From NCBI RefSeq assembly GCF_002127265.1, contig NZ_NFUU01000001.1, positions 1,116,001-1,180,000 on the forward strand: 64,000 bases of DNA, given 5' to 3'. The position numbers and the translations under genes were made by a program. Below are positions 24,608 to 34,246 of the stretch, one piece after another. The notes below the pieces were generated by a model that did no database searches, was not told the origin of the DNA, and saw only the letters and a program-made list of their open reading frames with translations. Numbering within the stretch: position 1 is the first letter of the stretch; the number at the start of each line of letters is the position of its first letter. This stretch comes from Hydrogenophaga sp. IBVHS1. Its GTDB lineage: Bacteria > Pseudomonadota > Gammaproteobacteria > Burkholderiales > Burkholderiaceae_C.

Positions 24608-26188
24608 ATGTCGGACACCCTTGCCACGCGGACGGCGTCATCGCCGTTGACCATTCGCATGCATGAGCGGGACAACGTGGCCATCGTCGCCAACGACGGT
24701 GGCCTGAGCGCCGGCACTTCATTGCCCGGCGGGCTGGTGCTGCGCGAGAAGGTGCCGCAGGGCCACAAGGTGGCGCTGGTCGATCTGCCGCGCGGCGGCA
24801 CGGTGTTGAGGTATGGCGTGCCGATCGGGTTTGCTTTAGACGACATTGCGGCCGGCAGCTGGGTGCACGAGCGCCTGCTGAAAATGCCCGATGCGCGCGG
24901 CCTGGAAGACCTCCCCATGGCCACCTTCAAACCCGAGCCTCTGCCGCCGCTGGATGGCTACACCTTCGAGGGCTACCGCAATCCGGACGGGTCGGTGGGC
25001 ACGCGCAACATCCTGGCCATCACGCAGACGGTGCAATGCGTGGCCGGCGTGACCGACTTCGCCGTGCAGCGCATCAAGAGCGAGCTGCTGCCCAGATACC
25101 CGAATGTGGACGATGTGGTGGCACTGGAGCATGGCTACGGCTGCGGTGTGGCCATCGACGCGCCCGACGCCATCATTCCCATTCGCACGCTGCGCCACAT
25201 CAGCCTGAACCCCAACTTTGGTGGCGAGGTGATGGTGGTCAGCCTGGGCTGCGAAAAGCTGCAGCCCGAGCGGCTGCTGCCGCCAGGCTCGATTCCTATC
25301 GCCGATCTACGCGGTGAAGATCCCGCGCTTGATGTGGTTTGTCTTCAGGACGATGCGCATGTCGGCTTCATGTCGATGGTCGACTCGATCCTGCGGCAGG
25401 CCGAGGTGCACCTGAAGCGGCTGGACTCGCGCCGGCGCGAGACCGTGCCGGCCAGCGAGCTGGTGGTGGGTGTGCAGTGCGGCGGCAGCGATGCTTTTTC
25501 TGGCGTGACCGCCAACCCGGCCGTGGGCTTCTGCACCGACCTGCTGGTGCGCGCAGGCGCCAGCGTGATGTTTTCCGAAACCACCGAGGTGCGGGACGGC
25601 ATTGCCCAGCTCACCGCGCGCGCCACCACGCCCGAAGTGGCGCAGGCCATGGTGCGAGAGATGGCCTGGTACGACGACTACCTGAAACGCGGCAGCGTGG
25701 ACCGCAGCGCCAACACCACGCCAGGCAACAAGAAGGGCGGCCTGTCCAACATCGTCGAGAAGGCGATGGGCTCGATCGTGAAGTCAGGCAGCGCGCCCAT
25801 CGGCAATGTGCTCTCTCCGGGCGAGAAGCTGCACGCCAAGGGGCTCACCTACGCGGCCACGCCGGCCAGCGATTTCATCTGTGGCACCTTGCAGGTGGCC
25901 GCCGGCATGAACCTGCATGTGTTCACCACCGGGCGCGGCACGCCCTACGGCCTGGCGCCGGTGCCGGTCATCAAGGTCGCCACGCGCAGCGATCTGGCCC
26001 GCCGCTGGCACGACCTCATGGACCTGAACGCCGGCACCATTGCCGATGGCACGGCCAGCATCGAAGACGTGGGCTGGGAACTCTTCCGGCTCATGCTCGA
26101 CGTGGCCAGTGGCCGCAAACAGACGTGGGCCGAGCGCTGGAAGCTGCACAACGCGCTGGTGCTGTTCAACCCGGCGCCCGTGACCTGA
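24608..26188 (+). CDS. garD: Galactarate dehydratase
   Basis: UxaA/GarD-family dehydratase of 526 residues converting galactarate to 5-dehydro-4-deoxyglucarate, the same intermediate GudD makes. The N-terminal SAF-like domain ([19 protein letters not shown]) is followed by [54 protein letters not shown], which include iron/substrate-binding cysteines and histidines, and [19 protein letters not shown] near the end. The TAGGAG at 24596-24601 favours ATG 24608 over an ATG two codons earlier. It has its own operator copy. Joint presence of gudD and garD indicates use of both aldarates. Confidence 0.94.
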   Translation: MSDTLATRTASSPLTIRMHERDNVAIVANDGGLSAGTSLPGGLVLREKVPQGHKVALVDLPRGGTVLRYGVPIGFALDDIAAGSWVHERLLKMPDARGLEDLPMATFKPEPLPPLDGYTFEGYRNPDGSVGTRNILAITQTVQCVAGVTDFAVQRIKSELLPRYPNVDDVVALEHGYGCGVAIDAPDAIIPIRTLRHISLNPNFGGEVMVVSLGCEKLQPERLLPPGSIPIADLRGEDPALDVVCLQDDAHVGFMSMVDSILRQAEVHLKRLDSRRRETVPASELVVGVQCGGSDAFSGVTANPAVGFCTDLLVRAGASVMFSETTEVRDGIAQLTARATTPEVAQAMVREMAWYDDYLKRGSVDRSANTTPGNKKGGLSNIVEKAMGSIVKSGSAPIGNVLSPGEKLHAKGLTYAATPASDFICGTLQVAAGMNLHVFTTGRGTPYGLAPVPVIKVATRSDLARRWHDLMDLNAGTIADGTASIEDVGWELFRLMLDVASGRKQTWAERWKLHNALVLFNPAPVT

Positions 26189-26197
26189 GCCGCCCGG

Positions 26198-26611
26198 TTA
26201 CTGGCGTGGCGGCATGGGCGCTGGGACCTGCGTGGTGAGCTCGCGGATCACCCCGCCGCCCTCCACCGAGCCCGAGGTGTTGCCGTCGCCACGCGCCATG
26301 CGTTCGCAGGTGGCCTGGTCTTCAGCCGACTTGTGAGCTTGGCAACGCTGCAGGGCGTTGCGCTGCAACTGCTCGGCCGATGTGGAGGACGGCCCCGTGC
26401 GCAGCGCCTGTGCGCGCGCGGCGCCTGCGTCTCGCAGGCAGTTCGTGCGGTCTGCCGGCACGGCCATGGCCTGGCAGGCCGAGCGAGCGGCCTGGTAGTT
26501 GGCTTCGATGGATGCCTTGTCGACGCCGCCCGCCGCCGACGCGGGAAGAGCGATGGCGAGCGCCGCGGTGGCAAGGCTGAACCGCAGATGCTGGCGTATG
26601 GATGTTTTCAT
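26198..26611 (-). CDS. Secreted protein of unknown function
   Basis: A 137-residue protein with a signal peptide (MKTSIRQHLRFSLATAALAIALPASA, cleavage after ASA near residue 26). The mature part is Ala/Gln/Arg-rich and contains several cysteines (SACQAMAVPADRTNCLRDA, RCQAHKSAEDQATCERMARG) in repeated C-x-n-C spacing, then a short low-complexity GDGNTSGSVEGGG and a Pro-rich end. It probably is periplasmic with disulfide bonds. AAGGA precedes the ATG. It is convergent with garD, 9 bases apart. It resembles small uncharacterised secreted proteins of Burkholderiales; I cannot give a function. Confidence 0.7.
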   Translation of the reverse strand: MKTSIRQHLRFSLATAALAIALPASAAGGVDKASIEANYQAARSACQAMAVPADRTNCLRDAGAARAQALRTGPSSTSAEQLQRNALQRCQAHKSAEDQATCERMARGDGNTSGSVEGGGVIRELTTQVPAPMPPRQ

Positions 26612-26750
26612 GGTGTGTCCTTTCCGAATGTCGGAGGCGATGGCTTCATCGCCCTGGATCACCATGCTGGGACCTTGATGCGGCGGGGTCTGTAGTCCTT
26701 GTCCGATCCGGGCCAAACAGGCAGTTACAACTGCATCAAAAGCCAGCGTG

Positions 26751-27104
26751 TCAGCGGCGCTGTCCGCGCTGGTAAGCCTGCAGTTGCGTCTTGGCGATGT
26801 TGCCTTCGAACAGCGGCGTGAGGTCGGACACCGCCTGCAGTGCGCTGGTTTCGTCGCGCTGCAGGCACAGGGCCTGAGCCAGATCGGCGCGCAGGAACCA
26901 CAGGGCTTCGATGCTGGGCGCGTACCGGATGCGGTGCTCCAGCTCAGGGTGCACTTCTGCACCGCGCAGGCCCAGCAGTCGCAACATGGACTTCTGGATC
27001 AGCAGCATCGCATGCGGGTCGGGGGCTTTGGGCGTCGATTCTGCGTTGCTCGACGTCAGGATCGACGTCAGGCTGCTGAGAAAGGTCTTGACGCTGCTGT
27101 GCAT
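26751..27104 (-). CDS. Small alpha-helical protein of unknown function
   Basis: A 117-residue, mostly helical protein, no signal peptide and no cofactor motif. Text around LRGAEVHPELEHRIRYAPSIEALWFLRADLAQALCLQRDETSALQAVSDLTPLFEGNI suggests helix-turn-helix-like hairpins as in TPR-type folds. The ATG at 27104 is preceded by AGGA at 8 bases; a longer version starting at 27149 would lack a ribosome site. It lies 139 bp upstream of the secreted-protein gene in the same direction and 72 bp downstream of pgi. Confidence 0.6.
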   Translation of the reverse strand: MHSSVKTFLSSLTSILTSSNAESTPKAPDPHAMLLIQKSMLRLLGLRGAEVHPELEHRIRYAPSIEALWFLRADLAQALCLQRDETSALQAVSDLTPLFEGNIAKTQLQAYQRGQRR

Positions 27105-27176
27105 GCAATGGTTCCTAGGGCGGGCAAGCCAGGGGGCTTGGAGTTTCAACCCACTTCGGGCACGGCATTTTATACC

Positions 27177-28766
27177 CTACGGGGCATCTTTCGCTGTCGC
27201 CTCCATGGCCTTGGCCATGGTCTTGCCGAGTTCCACGCCCCACTGGTCGTAGGCGTTGATGCGCCAGATGGCCGCCTGGGTGAAGACCTTGTGTTCGTAG
27301 AGCGCGATGAGAGCTCCCAGACGCTGGGGGTCCAGACGGTCGAGCCACAGCACGTGGCTGGGGATGTTGCCCTCGAAGCTGCGGTGCGGTGCCATGGCCG
27401 CCGCCCGGGCTTTTGACAGGCCTTCCTTCTCGAGCAGCGCCTGCGTGTCCTGCAGGGTGCGCCCGCGTGCCATGGCCTCGGCCTGGCCGCGCAGGTTGAG
27501 GTTCACCACCGCGTGGTGCGTGGCTGCCATGGGCAGCGGAGTGTCTTCGTTCTGCACGCCGATGAAATCCACCGGCACGGTGTGCCGGCCCTGGTGGATG
27601 AGCTGGAAGTAGGCATGCTGGCCGTCGATGCCCAGGCCGCCCCAGACGATGGGGCCCGTGTCCACGGTGGCGGGCGTACCGTCGACGTGGGTGCGCTTGC
27701 CGTTGGATTCCATGTCCATCTGCTGCACGAAGGGCGTGAAGCGCGCCAGCCGGGAGGCGTAGGGCACGATGAGGTGGGTGGGCAGTTGCAGAAAGTTGCG
27801 GTTCCACACACCGTGCAGCGCCATCAGCACGGGCATGTTCTGCGCCAGCGGGGCCTCAGTGAAGTGCTGGTCCATTTCGCGCGCGCCAGCAAGAAAGTCG
27901 CGGAAATTCGCCGCCCCGATCGCCAGCGCCAGCGGCAGGCCCAGGGCCGACCAGACCGAGTAACGGCCACCCACCCAGTCCCAGAAGAGAAAGGTGCGCT
28001 CGGCCGGAAACCCCAGCTTCGCCGACTGTTTCGGGCTGGCGGTGATGGCCACCAGGTGCGTGGAAAGCGCGTCTTCGGGACAGCCCTGGTCCTTCAACCA
28101 GCGCTGCGCACTGGCGGCGTTGGTCATCGTTTCCTGCGTGGTGAAGGTCTTGCTGGAGACCACCAGCAGCGTGCGCGCCGCGTTCAGTCCCCGCAGCACG
28201 CTGTGCAGCGCCCACGCATCGGGGTTGGAGACGAAGTGCACGCGGGGGCCCGGCACGGCAGGGTGCGCCAGGTGCGCCAGCGCCTCCACCGCCATGCGCG
28301 GCCCCAGGTCCGAGCCGCCGATGCCGATGTTGACCACGTCGGTGATGGTCTCGGCGCTGTGGCCGCGCACCGCGCCGGCAGACAGCGCCTCGGCGAAGTC
28401 GCAGACCCGGTTGATCTCGGCCTGCACCTCGGCCTGTACCTGCTTGCCCCACGGGCCGGTGTGCAGCGGATCGCCGCGCAGGGCCACGTGCAGCACAGGC
28501 CGATCCTCCGTGGCGTTGATGGCATCGCCCCGAAACATCGCCTCGCGCTGCTCGGCAACATTCGATTGCTGTGCCAGCTCGAGCAGCGCGCGCTCAATGT
28601 CGGGCGTGAGGCGCTGGCGACTGGCGTCGAGCGTGATGCCAGCCACGCTGTGGGTGAATCGGGTGGCGCGCCCGGGCTCTGCGAGCAGTTCGCGCAAGTG
28701 GGGCGTGGGGGTGGCGGCCAAGGCCTGAAGTCGGGCCCAGGCGGGCAGGGTGGTGGGCAGTTTCAT
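27177..28766 (-). CDS. pgi: Glucose-6-phosphate isomerase
   Basis: Interconverts glucose 6-phosphate and fructose 6-phosphate. The product is 529 residues. The phosphate-binding DVVNIGIGGSDLGPRM, signature 1 FWDWVGGRYSVWSALGLPLAL and FQLIHQGRHTVPVDFIG are visible, as is the C-terminal QWGVELGK. Its ATG overlaps the eda stop codon by four bases (ATGA), so translation is coupled. It is the last gene of zwf-pgl-edd-eda-pgi. Pgi here may return fructose 6-phosphate to the Entner-Doudoroff route, making a cyclic scheme possible (inference). Confidence 0.97.
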   Translation of the reverse strand: MKLPTTLPAWARLQALAATPTPHLRELLAEPGRATRFTHSVAGITLDASRQRLTPDIERALLELAQQSNVAEQREAMFRGDAINATEDRPVLHVALRGDPLHTGPWGKQVQAEVQAEINRVCDFAEALSAGAVRGHSAETITDVVNIGIGGSDLGPRMAVEALAHLAHPAVPGPRVHFVSNPDAWALHSVLRGLNAARTLLVVSSKTFTTQETMTNAASAQRWLKDQGCPEDALSTHLVAITASPKQSAKLGFPAERTFLFWDWVGGRYSVWSALGLPLALAIGAANFRDFLAGAREMDQHFTEAPLAQNMPVLMALHGVWNRNFLQLPTHLIVPYASRLARFTPFVQQMDMESNGKRTHVDGTPATVDTGPIVWGGLGIDGQHAYFQLIHQGRHTVPVDFIGVQNEDTPLPMAATHHAVVNLNLRGQAEAMARGRTLQDTQALLEKEGLSKARAAAMAPHRSFEGNIPSHVLWLDRLDPQRLGALIALYEHKVFTQAAIWRINAYDQWGVELGKTMAKAMEATAKDAP

Positions 28767-29398
28767 GCGGGTTTTGACAGTTGGGTGGCCTCACGGGCCA
28801 GTTGGGTGATGCGGGCCCAGTCGCCTTGTCGCAGCGCGTCGGCCGGCGTGAGCCAGGAGCCGCCGACCATCGCCACGTTGGGCAAGGCCAGCAGCTCGCG
28901 CAGGTTCTCCGTGCCCACGCCGCCGGTGGGGCAGAAGCGCACGTCCGACAGCGGCGAGCCAAGCGCCTTGAGCATGCCGATGCCGCCAGCTTGTGCTGCC
29001 GGGAAGAGCTTCATGAGGTGAAAGCCGTGGTCGCGCGCGTGCATCACCTCGCCCGGGGTCATCACGCCCGGAATGAAGGGCAGGCTGGCGGCTTTCACGG
29101 CTTCGACCAGCGCATCGGTGCAGCCGGGCGAGAGCGCGAACGTGGCGCCAGCGTTCATGACCTGCTGCACCTCGGCCACGCGCGTCACGGTGCCGGCGCC
29201 CAGGTGCATCTGCGGCACCGCGCGCGCCACGGCCTCAATGGCCATCAGCGCCACGTCCGAGCGCAGGGTGATCTCCATCACGTCGATGCCGCCTTCGAGC
29301 AGCGCGTGCGCCAGCGGCACGGCGTGCGCCGCGTTGGAGAGCACGATGACGGGGACCACGCGAGAGGTGAATGTGGGGGGAGTGAAACAGGTCGTCAT
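28763..29398 (-). CDS. eda: KDPG aldolase (2-dehydro-3-deoxyphosphogluconate aldolase)
   Basis: Class I aldolase of 211 residues cleaving KDPG to pyruvate and glyceraldehyde 3-phosphate. VVPVIVLSNAAHAVPLAHALLEGGIDVMEITLRS has the active-site glutamate region; FHLMKLFPAAQAGG holds the Schiff-base lysine; VRFCPTGGVG binds phosphate. The ATG at 29398 (MTTCFTPPTF) gives the normal length; longer starts lack a ribosome site. It is followed with ATGA overlap by pgi and preceded by edd with a 28-bp gap. Confidence 0.96.
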   Translation of the reverse strand: MTTCFTPPTFTSRVVPVIVLSNAAHAVPLAHALLEGGIDVMEITLRSDVALMAIEAVARAVPQMHLGAGTVTRVAEVQQVMNAGATFALSPGCTDALVEAVKAASLPFIPGVMTPGEVMHARDHGFHLMKLFPAAQAGGIGMLKALGSPLSDVRFCPTGGVGTENLRELLALPNVAMVGGSWLTPADALRQGDWARITQLAREATQLSKPA

Positions 29399-29426
29399 GG
29401 TGTGGCGGATTCGTGTCGCGTGAGGA

Positions 29427-31259
29427 TCAACCGAACAGCGGCGAAGCACCCATCTCGGCGGCGCTGGCTTGCTGGCGGAACAGGCCGAAGAGTTCACGGC
29501 CGCTGCCGTGCTGGTTGCCGCGCAGGTCGGGGTGCTTCACGCGGCGCTTGCCCAGGGTGACGGCGTCCACCTCCAGTTCGAGCACGCCGCGCTCGCAGTC
29601 CAGCGTGATCCAGTCGCCGTCGCGCACGCGTGCAATCGGCCCGCCCGCGAGCGACTCGGGGCTGAGGTGAATGGCCGCAGGCACCTTGCCCGAGGCGCCC
29701 GACATGCGGCCATCGGTGACCAGCGCGACCTTGAAGCCTTTGTCCTGCAGCACCGCCAGCGGTGGCGTGAGCTTGTGGAGCTCGGGCATGCCATTGGCTC
29801 GCGGCCCCTGGTAACGCACCACGGCCACCAGATCGCGTTCGAGCTTGCCGGCATTGAACAGGTCCAGCAGCTCGTGCTGGTCGTTCACCACCACGGCCTG
29901 TGCGCGCACCACCCGGTGCTCGGGCTTCACGGCGGAGACCTTCACCACGCTTCGGCCCAGGTTGCCCTGCAGCAGGCGCAGGCCGCCGTCGGCGCTGAAG
30001 GGGTCGGCCACGGGTCGCAGCACGGTGGTGTCGCCACTGCGCTCGGGCACCGGGCGCCAGGCCAGCTGACCGTTGTCCAGCCAGGGCTCGCGGATGTAGG
30101 CATCGAGTCCGGCGCCCATCACGGTGTTCACATCGGCGTGCAGCAGGCCGGCGGCCATCAGTTCCTGCATGAGGAAGCCCATGCCGCCAGCGGCGTGGAA
30201 GTGGTTCACGTCGGCGCTGCCGTTGGGGTACACGCGCGCCAGCAGCGGCACCACATGCGAAAGCTCGGCGAAGTCGTCCCAGTCCACCAGCACGCCGGCG
30301 GCACGCGCCATGGCCACCAGATGCAAGGTGTGGTTGGTCGAGCCGCCGGTGGCCAGCAGGCCCACGATGCCATTGACCAGGGTCTTCTCGGTCACGATGT
30401 CGGCCATGCAGATGGCCGGCTCGCCGGTGCGCCCGGTGTTGGCCACAGCCCGTTTCACGGCGCCGCGCGTCAACGCCTCGCGCAGTGGTGTGCCGGGGTT
30501 CACAAACGAGGCACCCGGCAGGTGCATGCCCATGATTTCCATGAGCATCTGGTTGCTGTTGGCGGTGCCGTAGAAGGTGCAGGTGCCGGGGCTGTGGTAG
30601 GCCTGCGCTTCGGATTCCAGCAACTCGTTGCGGCCCACCAGACCCTGCGCGTACTGCTGGCGCACCTTGGCCTTGGCGTCGTTGGAAAGGCCCGAGGTCA
30701 TGGGGCCGGCGGGCACGAAGACCATGCTCAGGTGGCCGAACTGCAGCGAGCCCATGAACAGGCCGGGCACGATCTTGTCGCAGATGCCGAGCATGAGCGC
30801 GGCGTCGAACACGTTGTGCGAGAGCGCCACGGCGGTGCCCAGCGCGATCACGTCGCGCGAGAACAGCGAGAGCTCCATGCCGGCCGCGCCTTGTGTGACG
30901 CCATCGCACATGGCGGGCACACCACCGGCCACCTGCGCGGTGGCACCCAGCGCATGCGCGTGGTCGCGGATCTTCTGTGGGTAGGTTTCGTACGGCTGGT
31001 GGGCCGAGAGCATGTCGTTGTACGCGGTGACGATGCCAAGGTGCGGTGCGCGCTCGGCGTGGATCTTGAGCTTGTCGGCTGCCGGCAGCGCGGCCGTGGT
31101 GTGGGCCATATTGGCGCAACCCATGCCGGCGCGCTGCGTGCCGGACTTGCGCTGCGCAGCCATGGCTTCGAGGTACGTGGCGCGGGTCTCGGCGCTGCGT
31201 TCCACGATGCGCCGGGTGACGCGTTCGAGGGTGGGGTGAAGGGGTGGAGTCGTGGTCAT
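29427..31259 (-). CDS. edd: 6-phosphogluconate dehydratase
   Basis: IlvD/Edd-family iron-sulfur dehydratase of 610 residues making KDPG from 6-phosphogluconate. [22 protein letters not shown] and [19 protein letters not shown] contain cluster-ligand cysteines; [25 protein letters not shown] has a further one, and [22 protein letters not shown] is the C-terminal signature. It is the first specific step of the Entner-Doudoroff path and uses the products of Pgl and GntK encoded nearby. 14 bases separate it from pgl. Confidence 0.97.
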   Translation of the reverse strand: MTTTPPLHPTLERVTRRIVERSAETRATYLEAMAAQRKSGTQRAGMGCANMAHTTAALPAADKLKIHAERAPHLGIVTAYNDMLSAHQPYETYPQKIRDHAHALGATAQVAGGVPAMCDGVTQGAAGMELSLFSRDVIALGTAVALSHNVFDAALMLGICDKIVPGLFMGSLQFGHLSMVFVPAGPMTSGLSNDAKAKVRQQYAQGLVGRNELLESEAQAYHSPGTCTFYGTANSNQMLMEIMGMHLPGASFVNPGTPLREALTRGAVKRAVANTGRTGEPAICMADIVTEKTLVNGIVGLLATGGSTNHTLHLVAMARAAGVLVDWDDFAELSHVVPLLARVYPNGSADVNHFHAAGGMGFLMQELMAAGLLHADVNTVMGAGLDAYIREPWLDNGQLAWRPVPERSGDTTVLRPVADPFSADGGLRLLQGNLGRSVVKVSAVKPEHRVVRAQAVVVNDQHELLDLFNAGKLERDLVAVVRYQGPRANGMPELHKLTPPLAVLQDKGFKVALVTDGRMSGASGKVPAAIHLSPESLAGGPIARVRDGDWITLDCERGVLELEVDAVTLGKRRVKHPDLRGNQHGSGRELFGLFRQQASAAEMGASPLFG

Positions 31260-31273
31260 CTTGTGTGCTTCAT

Positions 31274-32005
31274 TCAGGCCAGCCAGACGCTGACGGGAGT
31301 CTGGTACTGGTTCAGCACCAGAGAGACGGGCAGCGATTCGTCTGCCGCCAGACGCGCTTGCTGGTAGGTGGCGAGCTTGCCCGCGCCCGCGATGGACAGC
31401 GCCAGCTCGCGCGTGGCCAGCAGGGCCGGCAGCGTGAGCGTGAGGCGAGCGTGTGGCGCGGCGATGGGCCGCAACCAGGTGATGGGGCCGCTGCCACGCA
31501 GCGCCTGGGGCAGCCTTGGTGCGCCGGGAAACAGCGAGGCGGTGTGGCCGTCCTCGCCCATGCCCAGCACCACCAGGTCCATGGGCCAGGGGTGGGCGGC
31601 GAGTCGGTGGTTGGCGGCGTCGACCATGGCGTTGAGGGCGGTGTCGCTGAGTGAGGCGGGCAAGGTGTCGAAGAAGGGCACGAAGGTGGCTGCCGCCGCC
31701 GCGCCCTGCAGCAGGTGCGTGCGCACCAGCGCGGTGTTGCTCTCGGGGTGGTCGTGCGGCACGCAGCGTTCGTCCACCAGCAGCACGGTCACGCGTGCCC
31801 AGTCCAGCGGCTGTTCGCGCAGTTCCTCGAACATGGCCACCGGCGATTTGCCCCCCGAGACCGCGATCACCGCATGACCCCGCACGGTAATGGCCTCGCG
31901 CAGGCGCCGCGCGATGTGGCGCGCCAGCTGCTGCGCCTGCTCGGCTTCGCTGCCGGCCGGGTGCACCTGCAAGGTGGTCGGTGGAATGGGTTCGTCTTCC
32001 TTCAT
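31274..32005 (-). CDS. pgl: 6-phosphogluconolactonase
   Basis: DevB/SOL-type lactonase of 243 residues, hydrolysing the product of Zwf. Signatures: [21 protein letters not shown] (phosphate-binding), [19 protein letters not shown] and [21 protein letters not shown] with the catalytic histidine. The stop of zwf is 5 bases upstream, so they are co-transcribed. The N-terminal Gln-rich part is unremarkable. Confidence 0.95.
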   Translation of the reverse strand: MKEDEPIPPTTLQVHPAGSEAEQAQQLARHIARRLREAITVRGHAVIAVSGGKSPVAMFEELREQPLDWARVTVLLVDERCVPHDHPESNTALVRTHLLQGAAAAATFVPFFDTLPASLSDTALNAMVDAANHRLAAHPWPMDLVVLGMGEDGHTASLFPGAPRLPQALRGSGPITWLRPIAAPHARLTLTLPALLATRELALSIAGAGKLATYQQARLAADESLPVSLVLNQYQTPVSVWLA

Positions 32006-32009
32006 GGCG

Positions 32010-33488
32010 TCATACCTCTTCGGCCCAGGCCGATCCTTCGCGCGCCATCAGGGCGGACGAGGCTGCAGGGCCCCAACTGCCGGCGGCGTAGGGTCGGGGT
32101 TTTTCATTCAGGTTCTTCCACCCGTCCAGGATCGGCTCGACCCAGGTCCAGGCGGCTTCGAGTTCGTCGCGCCGCATGAAGTGCGTCAGGCGGCCTTTGG
32201 TCACGTCCATGAGCAGGCGCTCGTAGGCCTCGGCGCGGCGCGCGCTGAAGGCCGATTCCAGATCGAGGTTCAGGCTCACCGGGCGCAGTCGCATGCCGCT
32301 GCCGGGCTCCTTGGCCATCATCTGCAGCTGCACATGTTCCTCGGGTTGCAGGCGAATCATGAGCCGGTTGACGGGTTGACGCGGTGCGTCGGGAAAGATG
32401 GTGTAGGGCAGGTCGGCGAACTCGATCACGATCTCGGAATGGCGCTCTGCCAGCCGTTTTCCGGTGCGCAGAAAGATCGGCACGTTGGCCCAGCGCCAGT
32501 TGTTGATGTGCGCGCGCAAAGCCACGAAGGTCTCGGTGTTGCTGTCGGCCGGCACGTTGGCTTCCTGGTGGTAGCCCACCGCTTTTTCGCCATTGGACGA
32601 GCCCGCGGTGTACTGGCCACGCACGGTGTCGCGTGCCACGTCGGCCACGGTCATGGGGCGCAGCGAGCGCAGCACCTTGAGCTTTTCATCGCGCACCGCG
32701 TCCGGGTCCAGCGAAACGGGCGGCTCCATCGCCACGATGCACAGCAGTTGCAGCAGGTGGTTCTGCAGCATGTCCCGCAGCGCACCGGTGCCGTCGTAGA
32801 AGCCGGCGCGGCTGCCCACGCCCACCGACTCGGCCACGGTGATCTGCACGCTCTTGATGAACGGGCTGCGCCACAGGGGCTCGAAGATGGTGTTGCCAAA
32901 GCGAAGGACCATGAGGTTCTGCACCGTCTCCTTGCCGAGGTAGTGGTCGATGCGGAAGGTCTGCGCCTCGCTGAAATGCCGGCCCACCTCGTCGTTGATG
33001 GCGCGCGCCGAGGCCAGATCGTGGCCCAGCGGTTTTTCCAGCACCACGCGCGAGCGCGCGTCGATGAGCCCGGCGCCGGCCAGGTTGGCGCAGATGCCGG
33101 TGAACAGGGTGGGCGCGGTGGCCAGGTAGTACACGCGGTCCGAGCCATTCTGCAGGGCAGCGCCCAGGCCGGCGAAGTCGGTGGGTTCGGTGGCGTCGAG
33201 GCACACATAAGCCAGGCGCTCGACGAACGCTGGCCACGCCACGGCGTCCATCGCCTCCGGGTCGATGAAACCGCGCACTTTCTCATCCACGAAGGCGGTG
33301 AACGCCGCCCGGTCCCAGGACTGTCGACCCAGCACCAGAATGCGCGTGGCGGGCGGGAGGTTGTGGTGCAGGTGCGCCATGTAGAGCGCTGGCAGCAGTT
33401 TGCGCACGGAAAGGTCGCCCGCGCCGCCGAAAATGACCAGATCGAGTGGGGACGTGGGGATGGCGGCAGGGGCGTTGGAGGTGACCAT
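32010..33488 (-). CDS. zwf: Glucose-6-phosphate 1-dehydrogenase
   Basis: NAD(P)-dependent enzyme of 492 residues feeding the Entner-Doudoroff and pentose phosphate routes. LVIFGGAGDLSVRKLLPALY is the dinucleotide-binding motif, FRIDHYLGKETVQNLMVLRFGN the active-site signature, and VPIFLRTGKRL a later conserved block. It is the first gene of the five-gene cluster. The ATG at 33488 has no good ribosome site but lies 6 bases after a TAAATT (complement of 33495-33500), so the mRNA may be leaderless. Two HexR-like boxes cover this promoter. Confidence 0.97.
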   Translation of the reverse strand: MVTSNAPAAIPTSPLDLVIFGGAGDLSVRKLLPALYMAHLHHNLPPATRILVLGRQSWDRAAFTAFVDEKVRGFIDPEAMDAVAWPAFVERLAYVCLDATEPTDFAGLGAALQNGSDRVYYLATAPTLFTGICANLAGAGLIDARSRVVLEKPLGHDLASARAINDEVGRHFSEAQTFRIDHYLGKETVQNLMVLRFGNTIFEPLWRSPFIKSVQITVAESVGVGSRAGFYDGTGALRDMLQNHLLQLLCIVAMEPPVSLDPDAVRDEKLKVLRSLRPMTVADVARDTVRGQYTAGSSNGEKAVGYHQEANVPADSNTETFVALRAHINNWRWANVPIFLRTGKRLAERHSEIVIEFADLPYTIFPDAPRQPVNRLMIRLQPEEHVQLQMMAKEPGSGMRLRPVSLNLDLESAFSARRAEAYERLLMDVTKGRLTHFMRRDELEAAWTWVEPILDGWKNLNEKPRPYAAGSWGPAASSALMAREGSAWAEEV

Positions 33489-33492
33489 GCTT

Positions 33493-33505
33493 CTAATTTA
33501 GTTAC
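33493..33505. promoter_or_regulatory. HexR-like box 1, proximal to zwf
   Basis: On the minus strand GTAACTAAATTAG, resembling the TGTARTNNNAYTACA-type sites of HexR (an RpiR-family repressor of Zwf/Entner-Doudoroff genes). It overlaps the probable -10 element of zwf. A second copy of the same core lies 33 bp upstream. Confidence 0.55.
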
Positions 33506-33525
33506 TTGAATTTCTGGATTCTAAG

Positions 33526-33538
33526 GTGATTAAGTTAC
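33526..33538. promoter_or_regulatory. HexR-like box 2, distal to zwf
   Basis: On the minus strand GTAACTTAATCAC within TGTAACTTAATCACC; it shares GTAACTWAATYA with box 1. The centres are 33 bp apart, about three helical turns, suggesting cooperative binding of one regulator. No hexR gene is in the window. Confidence 0.55.
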
Positions 33539-33589
33539 ATGCCAGCGTCATCAGCCCTCACCTTACCCGCATGTGGCCGCAAGGCCCAG

Positions 33590-34246
33590 TCAAAAGGTGA
33601 AAGCCTGCAGGCCGTCGGCCGTGAGATGGAGCACGCGCCGTGCCCGCGCGGCAGCGGCGCTGGAATGCGTCACCAATATCAGCGCCGCGCCGCTGTCTTG
33701 TGCTTGCTGTTGCAGCACGTCCATCACTTGCGCTGCGGTGGTCGGGTCGAGGTTCCCGGTGGGTTCGTCCGCCAGCAGGAGGCCCGGGCGGTGCACCAGG
33801 GCGCGCGCAATCGCCACGCGCTGCAGCTGACCGCCCGAGAGTTCGGCCGGCAGCCGCGTGCCGAGCTCGCCCAGGCCCACGGCTTCCAGCATCTCGCGCA
33901 CGCGCGCCGCATCGGGCCGGCCCAGCAGCAGCAATGGCAGGCCCACGTTCTGTGCCACGTCCAGGTGCGGCAGCACGTGAAAGGCCTGGAACACGAAGCC
34001 CAGGTGCTCGCGCCGCCAGTGCGCGCGCTGCGTCTCGCCGAGCGTGCCGAGGTCCACCCCGTTGTGATGGATGCTGCCTTCGCTCCAGTCGTCCAGCGCG
34101 GCCAGGCAATTGAGCAGGCTGGATTTGCCCACGCCCGATTCGCCCACGATGGCCACGAATTCGCCCGGCTCTACGCGCAGGCTCACGTGGCTGAAGACCG
34201 GCGTGGTGCCGTACCGTTTGCCGAGCTGGTCAACGATCAGCGTCAT
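33590..34246 (-). CDS. ABC transporter ATP-binding protein, LolD/MacB-type
   Basis: ATPase subunit of 218 residues. Walker [10 protein letters not shown] (~residues 35-43), Q-loop [12 protein letters not shown], signature [15 protein letters not shown], Walker [13 protein letters not shown] and the H-loop VTHSS are all intact. This subfamily works with FtsX-like permeases that extract lipids or drive MacB-type machinery. No permease gene adjoins it: it is the last gene of the MFS-miaA-ABC unit with a four-base ATGA overlap to miaA. An FtsX-like permease that lacks its own ATPase is encoded at 56825-59368, so the two may be partners (inference). Confidence 0.9.
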   Translation of the reverse strand: MTLIVDQLGKRYGTTPVFSHVSLRVEPGEFVAIVGESGVGKSSLLNCLAALDDWSEGSIHHNGVDLGTLGETQRAHWRREHLGFVFQAFHVLPHLDVAQNVGLPLLLLGRPDAARVREMLEAVGLGELGTRLPAELSGGQLQRVAIARALVHRPGLLLADEPTGNLDPTTAAQVMDVLQQQAQDSGAALILVTHSSAAAARARRVLHLTADGLQAFTF

